The notes under the pieces are model-generated. The model was not told where the DNA came from. It worked only from the letters and a program-made list of their open reading frames with translations, and made no database searches. Shown piece by piece: positions 1 to 5,580 of a DNA stretch of 9,446 nt. The DNA lies in contig JAUXEW010000091.1 of NCBI GenBank assembly GCA_030620375.1, positions 1 through 9,446 of the forward strand, written 5' to 3'. The translations under genes were made by a program, and so were the position numbers. Numbering within the stretch: the stretch's first letter is position 1; every line of letters starts with the position of its first letter. Source of the DNA: Desulfobacteraceae bacterium (GTDB lineage: Bacteria > Desulfobacterota > Desulfobacteria > Desulfobacterales > UBA5616).

Positions 1-82
1 CATGACCCGAAACGAGGATACGATTACGGATTTCACAATTTCTAATGGTTATTGGAGAAAAAAGATGGGACAATTCGGTCAT
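1..82 (-). CDS. Old Yellow Enzyme-type NADH:flavin oxidoreductase, N-terminal fragment (runs off the left edge)
   Basis: Only the first 27 codons are present. They translate to a peptide starting MTELSHLFSPITIRNCEIRN and ending RILVSGH. The pattern LFSPI-x-I-x-N-x-E-I-x-NRI-x-x-SGH is the classic first beta strand of the FMN-binding TIM barrel in the OYE/2,4-dienoyl-CoA reductase/2-enoate reductase family. The ATG at 82-80 is well supported by an AAAGGAGG ribosome site at 95-88, five bases away. In this family the barrel may be followed by an FeS and FAD/NADH domain, which cannot be judged here. The role is probably reduction of an activated C=C bond in an enoate or enoyl-CoA in the cytoplasm. 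The gene lies downstream of the GNAT gene on the same strand, with a 103-bp gap carrying one copy of the 50-bp repeat. Family call fairly sure, substrate unknown. Confidence 0.75.
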   Translation of the reverse strand, partial: MTELSHLFSPITIRNCEIRNRILVSGH

Positions 83-103
83 GGTAACCTCCTTTGTTGC
101 TGA

Positions 104-153
104 AGTAAAGAATCCTGGCCCAGAGGACCCGGTTTTTTATGTTTAAGTAAATT
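104..153 (-). repeat. 50-bp inverted repeat, left copy (partner at 3592-3641)
   Basis: Read on the minus strand this sequence matches 3592-3641 on the plus strand at 48 of 50 positions. The two differences are at 147 (C versus T on the reading strand) and 127 (T versus G). The core is AAACATAAAAAACCGGG followed by an imperfect hairpin (CCGGGTCC-TCT-GGGCCAGG) and ATTCTTTACT. In this copy the hairpin pairs with one G-A mismatch and one G-U pair. On the opposite (plus) strand the hairpin is followed by six Ts, so it resembles a terminator for rightward transcription. It lies between the GNAT stop and the OYE-like start and ends about 21 bases before that start codon, so it would be in the 5' leader if transcription begins upstream. 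Confidence 0.9.
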
Positions 154-185
154 CGTTTCAGCCTTAATTCTTGTTGAATTTGTCA

Positions 186-641
186 TCAGCTTTTTAAACT
201 TTTTGTATCGAGATCCGCCTCCATCAGCTGATGAGGGATCTTCATATGATCGAATACTTCTCCAACCGGTCTCCAGCCGAGTTGCTTAAAAAACATAACA
301 TTTTGTAATTGTATTCTTGCGGTAAATCGTCTGCAATTTTTTGATTTAACCAGCTTTACGGCTCCTTTTACCAATAAAATCCCGGCAACGCTTCCGCGAA
401 ATTCCTTTTTCACTGCCAGCCTGCTGCCGGCCCAGCTGTCGTTGCGTTCAGGATAGACCCTAACCGTCCCGATAATCCCGTCTTTTGATTCAGCAATCAA
501 ATAAATCGATTCCTTATCATGTTCGTCAATGTCCGAATCCATAAATATCCGCTGTTCCCTGACAAACACCTCCCGTCTGATAGAGAACACTTCTTTGAGT
601 TCCGTTCCCGTTGTGGGCTGGCGGATAATTATTTTTTTCAT
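186..641 (-). CDS. GNAT N-acetyltransferase, MSMEG_0567/Sll0786 type
   Basis: A 151-residue single-domain GNAT protein. The N-terminal half carries the helix with RREVFVREQ (residues 22-30) and IDEHD, followed by strand IIGTVRVYPE. The central SRLAVKKEFRG (73-83) leads into the acetyl-CoA pyrophosphate loop, here RGSVAG (82-87), a divergent form of the usual R/QxxGxG/A. The C-terminal part has a QNVMFFKQLGW helix and ends near PHQLMEADL, a tail I recall from the MSMEG_0567/Sll0786 nitrogen-starvation acetyltransferases of Nit1C clusters. The ATG overlaps the radical SAM stop codon by four bases (ATGA at 641-638), so translation is probably coupled. Some relatives are fused or adjacent to an AIR-synthase-like domain; none is present here. 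The acetyl acceptor is unknown and may be the radical SAM product. Confidence 0.8.
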   Translation of the reverse strand: MKKIIIRQPTTGTELKEVFSIRREVFVREQRIFMDSDIDEHDKESIYLIAESKDGIIGTVRVYPERNDSWAGSRLAVKKEFRGSVAGILLVKGAVKLVKSKNCRRFTARIQLQNVMFFKQLGWRPVGEVFDHMKIPHQLMEADLDTKSLKS

Positions 642-1729
642 ATCTCAAATTCCGGTAATGCACTACATGCCCCGCATCGAACACACCCGGCTTTATTTTG
701 CTTTGATGAGAGATTGTATTTGTGGAGTATTGAACCGACTTCTTGGCACAATTCGACCATAACCGATGACTCAGGCGGTTTAGCATTTTCCATTAATGAT
801 CCGGGAATGGGCCGCAACGGCACAACAAAGGGATACACTCCCAGCTTTGCAAGATATTCAGCACCCTTAATAATCGAACGCTTCGTTTCCCCTAACCCGA
901 CAATCAAAAAACTACTAACTTGATTTTTTCCGAATAAATCAACGGATACTTCCCAAGCTTTGGTATACCATTTTAATCCAATCTCAGATTTTATCGGAGC
1001 CATTTTGGCAAGAATTTCTTCATCAAAACTCTCAATATGCAATCCAATGGTATCCAAACCGGCATCTTTTAATTCATTCAATAGGGATGGGTCATTCGGC
1101 GGTTCTATTTGAACGTGCACGGGAAGGCCTGAAAACGCTTTTATTTCATAAATACAATCACAAAGGTGCCGAATCGTATGCTTCAATGAACCGGTGCATC
1201 CGGTAGTCATTACAACATGTCCAATGCCATCAGTCTCTTTTGCAGTCCCGGCAACTTCCGCAAGCTGAGCCGGGGTTTTTACCGCAGTTGTTCGCTTGCT
1301 GTTGAGAGAAAGTTCAATACCGCAAAATTTACACCGTTTATCCGAATTCCAATAAATGCACTTTTGGAAAACCGTAGTGGCCAGACAATCTTTTCCATGC
1401 AGCAGGGCAATCTTATCATAAGCAATCCCGTCGCTTGTGACGTAATCATAGAATTTCGGCCGGGGTACCATACCAACGGAGAATAGTTTGATATCTCCCC
1501 TAAAAAGAAAAAAAATACCGTTTATCTTTTTTACAACATAACTGGATTGCTTTGCATATGAACCGTCGACCGGCACATTAACCGGAATTTCGTTCACCAG
1601 TAGGGTGCATCCTTCTGATGGACCTGCGCCACCTTTTCGTTTTGTGATATCCCCCTTTATCCGGACACCCTGGGTTAACAGTTCGGCAATGATCTCGCCC
1701 CATACAGGCACTTTATTCTTTTTCCTCAT
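638..1729 (-). CDS. Radical SAM protein, MSMEG_0568 family (Nit1C-type)
   Basis: About 363 residues from the ATG at 1729. A TTG at 1747 would add six residues but has no visible Shine-Dalgarno; the ATG has only a weak GGA upstream, so the start is uncertain. The N-terminal segment has GGAGPSEG (about 33-40). The [4Fe-4S]/SAM site is a non-canonical CX8CX2C, with cysteines 124, 133 and 136 in KCIYWNSDKRCKFCG. Further along are VVMTTGCTGS, the strand VHVQIEPPND, GLHIES and VSSFLIVGLGE, typical of a radical SAM TIM barrel. The C-terminus has a second cysteine set, CVRCGACS (349, 352, 355), possibly an auxiliary cluster. Overall this closely fits the MSMEG_0568 family of the Nit1C nitrilase cluster, implicated in cyanide/nitrile nutrition, whose exact reaction I do not know. 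It is first in a coupled pair with the GNAT gene. No nitrilase is adjacent. Confidence 0.85.
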   Translation of the reverse strand: MRKKNKVPVWGEIIAELLTQGVRIKGDITKRKGGAGPSEGCTLLVNEIPVNVPVDGSYAKQSSYVVKKINGIFFLFRGDIKLFSVGMVPRPKFYDYVTSDGIAYDKIALLHGKDCLATTVFQKCIYWNSDKRCKFCGIELSLNSKRTTAVKTPAQLAEVAGTAKETDGIGHVVMTTGCTGSLKHTIRHLCDCIYEIKAFSGLPVHVQIEPPNDPSLLNELKDAGLDTIGLHIESFDEEILAKMAPIKSEIGLKWYTKAWEVSVDLFGKNQVSSFLIVGLGETKRSIIKGAEYLAKLGVYPFVVPLRPIPGSLMENAKPPESSVMVELCQEVGSILHKYNLSSKQNKAGCVRCGACSALPEFEI

Positions 1730-1759
1730 GTTTCCGAATGCGGACAAGCTGGAAGCGTA

Positions 1760-1782
1760 ATCAGTTATCAGTTATCAGTTAT
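1760..1782. repeat. Short tandem repeat, three copies of ATCAGTT
   Basis: Three perfect consecutive copies of the 7-mer ATCAGTT occupy 1760-1780, with a partial fourth (AT) after them. The array lies about 30 bases upstream of the radical SAM ATG, next to the hairpin at 1792-1827. Such short arrays can be slippage-prone. Its position could affect the leader of the radical SAM mRNA, but no function is demonstrated. Confidence 0.85.
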
Positions 1783-1791
1783 GTGTAAAAT

Positions 1792-1827
1792 TTAAAGCTC
1801 CCCGCTGCAAGCAGCGGGGAGCTTTAA
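1792..1827. terminator. Perfect 17-bp hairpin, probable terminator or REP-like palindrome
   Basis: The two arms, TTAAAGCTCCCCGCTGC and GCAGCGGGGAGCTTTAA, are perfectly complementary around a 2-base AA spacer (in RNA the loop would be at least four bases). The strongly GC core with flanking A/T works in both directions, although T-runs are short. For leftward transcription it is downstream of the UspA gene and upstream of the radical SAM gene, so it could terminate UspA mRNA. A weak leftward promoter-like pair (TTGAAA at 1851-1846, 17-base spacer, ATTAAA at 1828-1823) overlaps it. If that is real, the hairpin would sit in the radical SAM leader. It could also be a dispersed REP-like palindrome. 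Confidence 0.65.
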
Positions 1828-1995
1828 TTAAGCTGGCACCTTGTATTTCAATAAGAATAACGGCTTTTCTTTACGGGCCTTATATTCGAGTCTACACGAT
1901 TGTAACAATAATAATCTATGGAATGGCCTGAAAGCAGAGAAACTTATCGACCCCTGATACTATTTTAAAATTCGCTCGCTGTTTCAGTTCAGGCA

Positions 1996-2427
1996 CTAAC
2001 TAAGAAATTTGTCCTTGTAAGGATTGACAAAAAAGACAGGAACAGAGGCCGACCTGGCCACATTTGCCGCTACAGACCCAAAAATGGCCTTGTCCATGGC
2101 TTTTCTTCCTCGAGTCGCCATGACGACCAAATCAATTCCTTCGTTATCTATATAATTTAGGATTTCATCAGCGGCATCACCGTCTAGAACGATGGTATTT
2201 GAATCCGATATGTTCGGAAAATACGTGTCTCTATATTCTTTTACCCGTTTTGTAATACCTTCGCCGGGCTTGCTTTCGTCTTCTACATAATACTCATGCA
2301 CCTTAGCCACAAAAACCAGGCGAATTTCAGCACCAAATTTTTCAGCAAGCGCTTCTACATGCGGAATTATTTTGGCTGATGTTTCTGAAAGATCAACAGG
2401 GAATAAGATTTTCTTGTAATCCAACAT
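1996..2427 (-). CDS. Universal stress protein, UspA family, single domain
   Basis: A 143-residue protein of normal length for a single Usp domain. It opens with KKILFPVDLSE, containing the conserved Asp12 of the nucleotide site. It ends with VVMATRGRKAMDKAIFGSVA, then VPVFFVNP. The ATP-binding motif G-x2-G-x9-G-S/T is kept at Gly107, Gly117 and Ser118, but the first Gly is Ala104. This conservative change leaves ATP binding plausible but not certain. Usp proteins are small cytoplasmic dimers that modulate survival under starvation, oxidative or energy stress. The ATG is preceded by a strong AAGGAGG (2440-2434). It is probably a single-gene transcript driven from the promoter at 2506-2477 and is divergent from the MBL gene. 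Family call is secure; specific role unknown. Confidence 0.92.
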   Translation of the reverse strand: MLDYKKILFPVDLSETSAKIIPHVEALAEKFGAEIRLVFVAKVHEYYVEDESKPGEGITKRVKEYRDTYFPNISDSNTIVLDGDAADEILNYIDNEGIDLVVMATRGRKAMDKAIFGSVAANVARSASVPVFFVNPYKDKFLS

Positions 2428-2476
2428 ATCAAGCCTCCTTCTGCTTATTTATAAGGTGAACAGTTAATTAAAATTT

Positions 2477-2506
2477 ACTATATACCATATCAAAAAATCT
2501 TGTCAA
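2477..2506 (-). promoter_or_regulatory. Probable sigma-70-type promoter of the UspA gene
   Basis: On the minus strand a perfect TTGACA (2506-2501) is followed by TATATA after 16 bases (2484-2479), or TATAGT after 18 bases (2482-2477). It is flanked upstream by a very A/T-rich tract that could act as an UP element. The predicted start near 2470 gives a leader of roughly 40 bases containing the AAGGAGG site. The call rests on consensus match and position only. Confidence 0.6.
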
Positions 2507-2660
2507 TTTAATAAATAAAATTGAAATAAAAATAAAGACATGATTGCCATAAGATTATTTTTGACAGATCATAATTAAATGTGCTTTTCTCAAGAGTGTC
2601 TTATTATAGAAAACTGATTTTAAATTTGTTGCATACTTTTGAAAAGGATTTTGGTCTGTC

Positions 2661-3593
2661 ATGAAACATCTTAAAAATATCCCCCATCTGATTCCTGAGG
2701 ATATCTATCCTCTTCAATGGACGGAGAATATCTGGCTGCTTGGCGTGCAGGAATTCCCATCCTTTCTGGTTGTGGGTGAAAATGCAGGTGCCATCATTGA
2801 GGCTGGTGCTAGTCTATTGGTTCCAAAAATCCTCTCCGACCTCGAAAAACTGAACCTCTCAACACCCCTTAAATACCTGGTTGTTACGCATGCGCATGCC
2901 GATCATGTAGGGGGCCTGATCGAATTGAAGCGCATTCAGCCCAACTTGTTGTTGGTAGGATCTAGAAGCAGCGCCGACATGCTGAGTAAAAAAAAGATTG
3001 TTAAAAACTTTGCAAGAGAAGATGTAAGGTACGGCAAATACCTGGCAGGCAAAGGGGTGGTTGAAGAAAAGCAGAAGATACCGGGGGCGGAGCCGCTTAA
3101 ATTCGACAACCTTGTCGACAGTAACGAATTGATCGATCTTGGCCATGTTCACCTTCAATTCATTGACGCACCGGGGCACGCACCAGGGAGTATCGCCATC
3201 CTGGTAAAACCCGACAATGCCATACTGATTTCAGATTCCGCGGGATACGCTAAGTCCGAAAATGACATTTATCCCCTGTTTTTTCACAACTATTCCTGGT
3301 TTATTGATTCATTAAAGAAACTTAAAACCTTCCAGCCTGACCACCTGGGGCTGGGACACAACCTTACGATTGACGGGAAAGCGGCATCACAAAAATTTTT
3401 AGACCATGCCATAAACACAACCCGGCAAATGAAAAAATGGATTACACAAAATACCCATAGCAAAATTTCTCAAGAAAAAGTGGCTGGGGAACTTGCCGAT
3501 CGTATGAACCGTTACGGCCTATTGGGAAACTTTTCAAGAGACACTCAAATCGGCCTTGCACAGCTTCTCATCAAAAGATCCGTGGAGGGTTAA
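2661..3593 (+). CDS. Metallo-beta-lactamase-fold hydrolase
   Basis: 310 residues with the complete MBL metal-binding set. HxHxDH is at 77-82 (THAHADHVGG), a third His at 173 in DAPGHAPGS, the bridging Asp at 192 in SDSAGY, and a final His at 233 in GLGHNL. This implies a dinuclear metal hydrolase. No signal peptide is seen, so it is probably cytoplasmic. Residues about 240-310 form a C-terminal helical extension (KISQEKVAGELADRMN and beyond) that may shape the substrate pocket. The ATG has only a weak, distant AAAGGA upstream. The family covers glyoxalase II-like thioesterases, lactonases and other hydrolases, and sequence alone does not decide among them. The crotonase gene downstream on the same strand makes a CoA-thioester or lactone substrate attractive but unproven. 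The stop codon overlaps the start of the 50-bp repeat. Confidence 0.85.
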   Translation: MKHLKNIPHLIPEDIYPLQWTENIWLLGVQEFPSFLVVGENAGAIIEAGASLLVPKILSDLEKLNLSTPLKYLVVTHAHADHVGGLIELKRIQPNLLLVGSRSSADMLSKKKIVKNFAREDVRYGKYLAGKGVVEEKQKIPGAEPLKFDNLVDSNELIDLGHVHLQFIDAPGHAPGSIAILVKPDNAILISDSAGYAKSENDIYPLFFHNYSWFIDSLKKLKTFQPDHLGLGHNLTIDGKAASQKFLDHAINTTRQMKKWITQNTHSKISQEKVAGELADRMNRYGLLGNFSRDTQIGLAQLLIKRSVEG

Positions 3594-3641
3594 TTTATTT
3601 AAACATAAAAAACCGGGGCCTCTGGGCCAGGATTCTTTACT
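3592..3641 (+). repeat. 50-bp inverted repeat, right copy (partner at 104-153)
   Basis: This copy begins inside the TAA stop of the MBL gene and ends 41 bases before the crotonase ATG. It matches the reverse complement of 104-153 at 48 of 50 positions, and similarity fades just beyond (ACTATCAG here, ACTTCAG there). A hairpin can form from GGCC-TCTG-GGCC with CC/GG outer pairs. The T to G change relative to the other copy alters which bases pair, so the fold is not preserved by compensation. Six As precede the hairpin, giving a terminator-like signal on the minus strand, pointed against MBL transcription. Confidence 0.9.
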
Positions 3642-3682
3642 ATCAGGCTTTCGGTGTAATAATTTAAGAAGGGGGAGATACA

Positions 3683-4483
3683 ATGGAATATGAGCAAATT
3701 ATTTATGCACAACATGATGCCGTTACATTGATAACGTTAAACAGACCTCAAAAACTCAATGCCTGGACTTACCGGATGAGGGGTGAATTGGTGGATGCCA
3801 TTCTACGCTCTAATGAAAACCCGTCCATTGGCGCCATCATAATAACCGGTGCCGGCAAGGGTTTTTGTGCCGGTGCAGACATGACGGACACTTTCAAAAC
3901 GAAATTAGATGGAAAAGATCCGCAAGATGCCGCATCACAAGCGACAGGCAGGAATTATCATTCAAAAGATTGGGTTCACCTGGTTAGGGAATCCAAACCG
4001 CTTATCGCAGCTGTTAACGGAGCGGCGGTCGGTGTGGGGCTCACTCAAATTCTGCCCTTTGACGTTATCGTAGCTTCGGACCGAGCACGATTTGGAATGT
4101 TTTTCATAAAAATGGGTATCGTTCCTGAATTGGCCAGTACCCATTTTCTTGTCCAGCGGATGGGATTCGGAAAGGCCAGCGAAATGGTTCTATCCGGCCG
4201 GCTTTACGGTGCGCAAGAGGCCTTTGAGAAGGGGCTTGCGGATCGAATCAGTCCCCATGAAAAACTGATGGATGAAGCGTTTGAGGTAGCAAAGGGAATA
4301 GCGGCCAACCCAATTCCACAATTGAGGATGATCAAAAAGCTGATAACCCAAAACGGTTCTGAAACCGACCTGGACCTGGCTATGCAGCGTGAAACCGATC
4401 TACTCGAGTATTGTTATACGACCCCGGAGCATAAAGAAGCCGTTCAGGCCTTTCTGGAAAAACGGCCTCCAAAATTCAGATAG
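3683..4483 (+). CDS. Enoyl-CoA hydratase/isomerase (crotonase) family protein
   Basis: 266 residues, the usual crotonase length. The N-terminal strand has VTLITLNRPQKLNAW. The first oxyanion-hole segment is GKGFCAGADM (about 59-68), and the second is AAVNGAAVGVGL (109-120). The acidic residue in GIVPE (Glu149) fits the catalytic glutamate matching Glu164 of rat mitochondrial hydratase. At the position of its partner Glu144, just after the second oxyanion segment, the sequence reads LTQI with no acid. With one glutamate it may act as an isomerase or another crotonase-fold enzyme rather than a standard hydratase. The ATG is preceded by GGGGGAG (3671-3677), a good ribosome site. The 89-bp gap after the MBL gene holds the 50-bp repeat. 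Substrate is unknown, presumably an acyl-CoA ester. Confidence 0.88.
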   Translation: MEYEQIIYAQHDAVTLITLNRPQKLNAWTYRMRGELVDAILRSNENPSIGAIIITGAGKGFCAGADMTDTFKTKLDGKDPQDAASQATGRNYHSKDWVHLVRESKPLIAAVNGAAVGVGLTQILPFDVIVASDRARFGMFFIKMGIVPELASTHFLVQRMGFGKASEMVLSGRLYGAQEAFEKGLADRISPHEKLMDEAFEVAKGIAANPIPQLRMIKKLITQNGSETDLDLAMQRETDLLEYCYTTPEHKEAVQAFLEKRPPKFR

Positions 4484-4491
4484 CCAATATT

Positions 4492-5298
4492 TCAAATACC
4501 ATACCTCAATGAATCGGGAATCCGGCATACCGGGATAGGCAACATTTTGTGTTTGTTTGAATCGTGAAACGTTTGATAGATGCAAAATACTTTTTTCTGT
4601 CTTTCGCTTAATTCATTTTCGCCGGCCGGATTTGCTTCATGCGCCATGGCCCATTCCATTTCGGCATAAGAAGCCCCGATTTGGCTTTCATCTGTACGGT
4701 TGTCAGTCCATAGTCCGTCAGTGGGAGGTGCATTTAAAACCGCTTCAATGATACCCAACTTTTCTCCGACGGCATAAACTTCTGTTTTCATCAAATCGGC
4801 TATGGGCGATAGGTCAACACCGCCATCACCATACTTGGTATAAAACCCAACACCGAAATCCTCTACTTTGTTGCCGGTTCCGGCCACCAGCATCTTATGG
4901 TGAGTGGCAAAAGCGTATAGCGTAATCATACGCGTTCTTGAACGTGTATTGGCCATGGTGAGCCCGTCCTGAATATCCGAAGGCAAGGTTTTCTCAAGCG
5001 ATTGGAATATTGCCGTAAGATCCATTGTGACGCCTTTGACCCGGTCGAATCGCTGCTCCAGCCAGTTTATATGTTCCTTGGAAAGTGATAACTGGTCAGG
5101 GGATTGATAAATCGGCATAGAGAGTGCCACTATATCTTTCCCGGTCATGGCGCATAGCGTTGATGTCACTGCCGAGTCTATCCCGCCGGAAACACCGATA
5201 ACAAATCCATTCAAACGGAAATTATCACAATACGTTTTTAGCCATTTGACAATATAATCGATTATTTTGTCTGTCTTCATAATGATCTGGATGGACAC
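4492..5298 (-). CDS. nadE: NAD synthetase, ammonia-dependent (NadE)
   Basis: 268 residues. It makes NAD+ from nicotinate adenine dinucleotide, ATP and ammonia, the final step of NAD synthesis. The PP-loop SGGIDS is at 37-42. NTRSRTRM (117-124), GTGNKVEDFGVGFYTKYGDG (140-159), SPIADLMKTEV and PPTDGLWTDNRTDE (191-204) are the NaAD- and ATP-binding signatures of the family. There is no N-terminal glutaminase (nitrilase-fold) domain, so it should use free NH3. The GTG at 5298 is chosen because AGGA lies seven bases upstream; the in-frame ATG at 5280 has no ribosome site. It converges with the crotonase gene, with only eight bases between stop codons and no obvious hairpin there. It is probably monocistronic. 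Confidence 0.93.
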   Translation of the reverse strand: MSIQIIMKTDKIIDYIVKWLKTYCDNFRLNGFVIGVSGGIDSAVTSTLCAMTGKDIVALSMPIYQSPDQLSLSKEHINWLEQRFDRVKGVTMDLTAIFQSLEKTLPSDIQDGLTMANTRSRTRMITLYAFATHHKMLVAGTGNKVEDFGVGFYTKYGDGGVDLSPIADLMKTEVYAVGEKLGIIEAVLNAPPTDGLWTDNRTDESQIGASYAEMEWAMAHEANPAGENELSERQKKVFCIYQTFHDSNKHKMLPIPVCRIPDSLRYGI

Positions 5299-5580
5299 TA
5301 ACTAGTCCTATTAAAATAACAGAATTAAAATGAGATGTAAAGATGGAAAATACTACCGCGGAAAGCCATAACGAAAAAATAACCCGAAGAAAAAGCACTA
5401 TTTACACAACCAGATTTAAGCGTTATAGTAAAAAATTATGGCATAGATGAAAAACATCCCACTTAAGCTGTGAACCGCAACAGCGAGCATATTTACTGAT
5501 AATGATCTGAAAACAGACTGAAACAAACGGTTTTCTGCCGATAAAACCACTCACAACAGACCATCATGAGGGGGGCTTCC
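5299..5580. other. Divergent intergenic region between nadE and the carboxylesterase gene
   Basis: This 282-bp stretch must hold the control signals of both flanking divergent genes. It is A/T-rich in its nadE-proximal half. I found no convincing consensus promoter on either strand. The best rightward candidate is GATAAT at 5498-5503, lacking a good -35. A 35-codon open frame (5343-5450) has no ribosome site and is not called. A small inverted pair GGTTTT/AAAACC lies near 5530-5550. Confidence 0.4.

Noticed and set aside
519..923. 134-codon open frame on the plus strand opposite the GNAT and radical SAM genes
   Set aside because: It is antisense to two genes with clear family motifs, has no recognisable domain and no ribosome site; it is a shadow frame.
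1926..1994. Imperfect inverted repeat (GCCTGAA...GAAAC with GTTTC...TTCAGGC) just after the UspA gene
   Set aside because: The arms are interrupted by unpaired bases and separated by nearly 40 bases, so stability is doubtful and there is no T-run.
2561..2607. Rightward promoter for the MBL gene from the plus-strand TTGACA at 2561-2566
   Set aside because: No acceptable -10 lies 16-18 bases downstream; TATTAT at 2602-2607 is too far. The MBL promoter is left uncalled.
5313..5341. Leftward TTTACA-17-TATTTT promoter for nadE
   Set aside because: The implied start near 5306 would leave the AGGA ribosome site at the very 5' end of the mRNA or outside it, which is incompatible with the chosen GTG start.
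5343..5450. 35-codon basic peptide frame (begins MENTTAESHNEK) in the nadE/esterase intergenic region
   Set aside because: No Shine-Dalgarno, no hydrophobic or known motif, and a length expected by chance in A/T-rich DNA.
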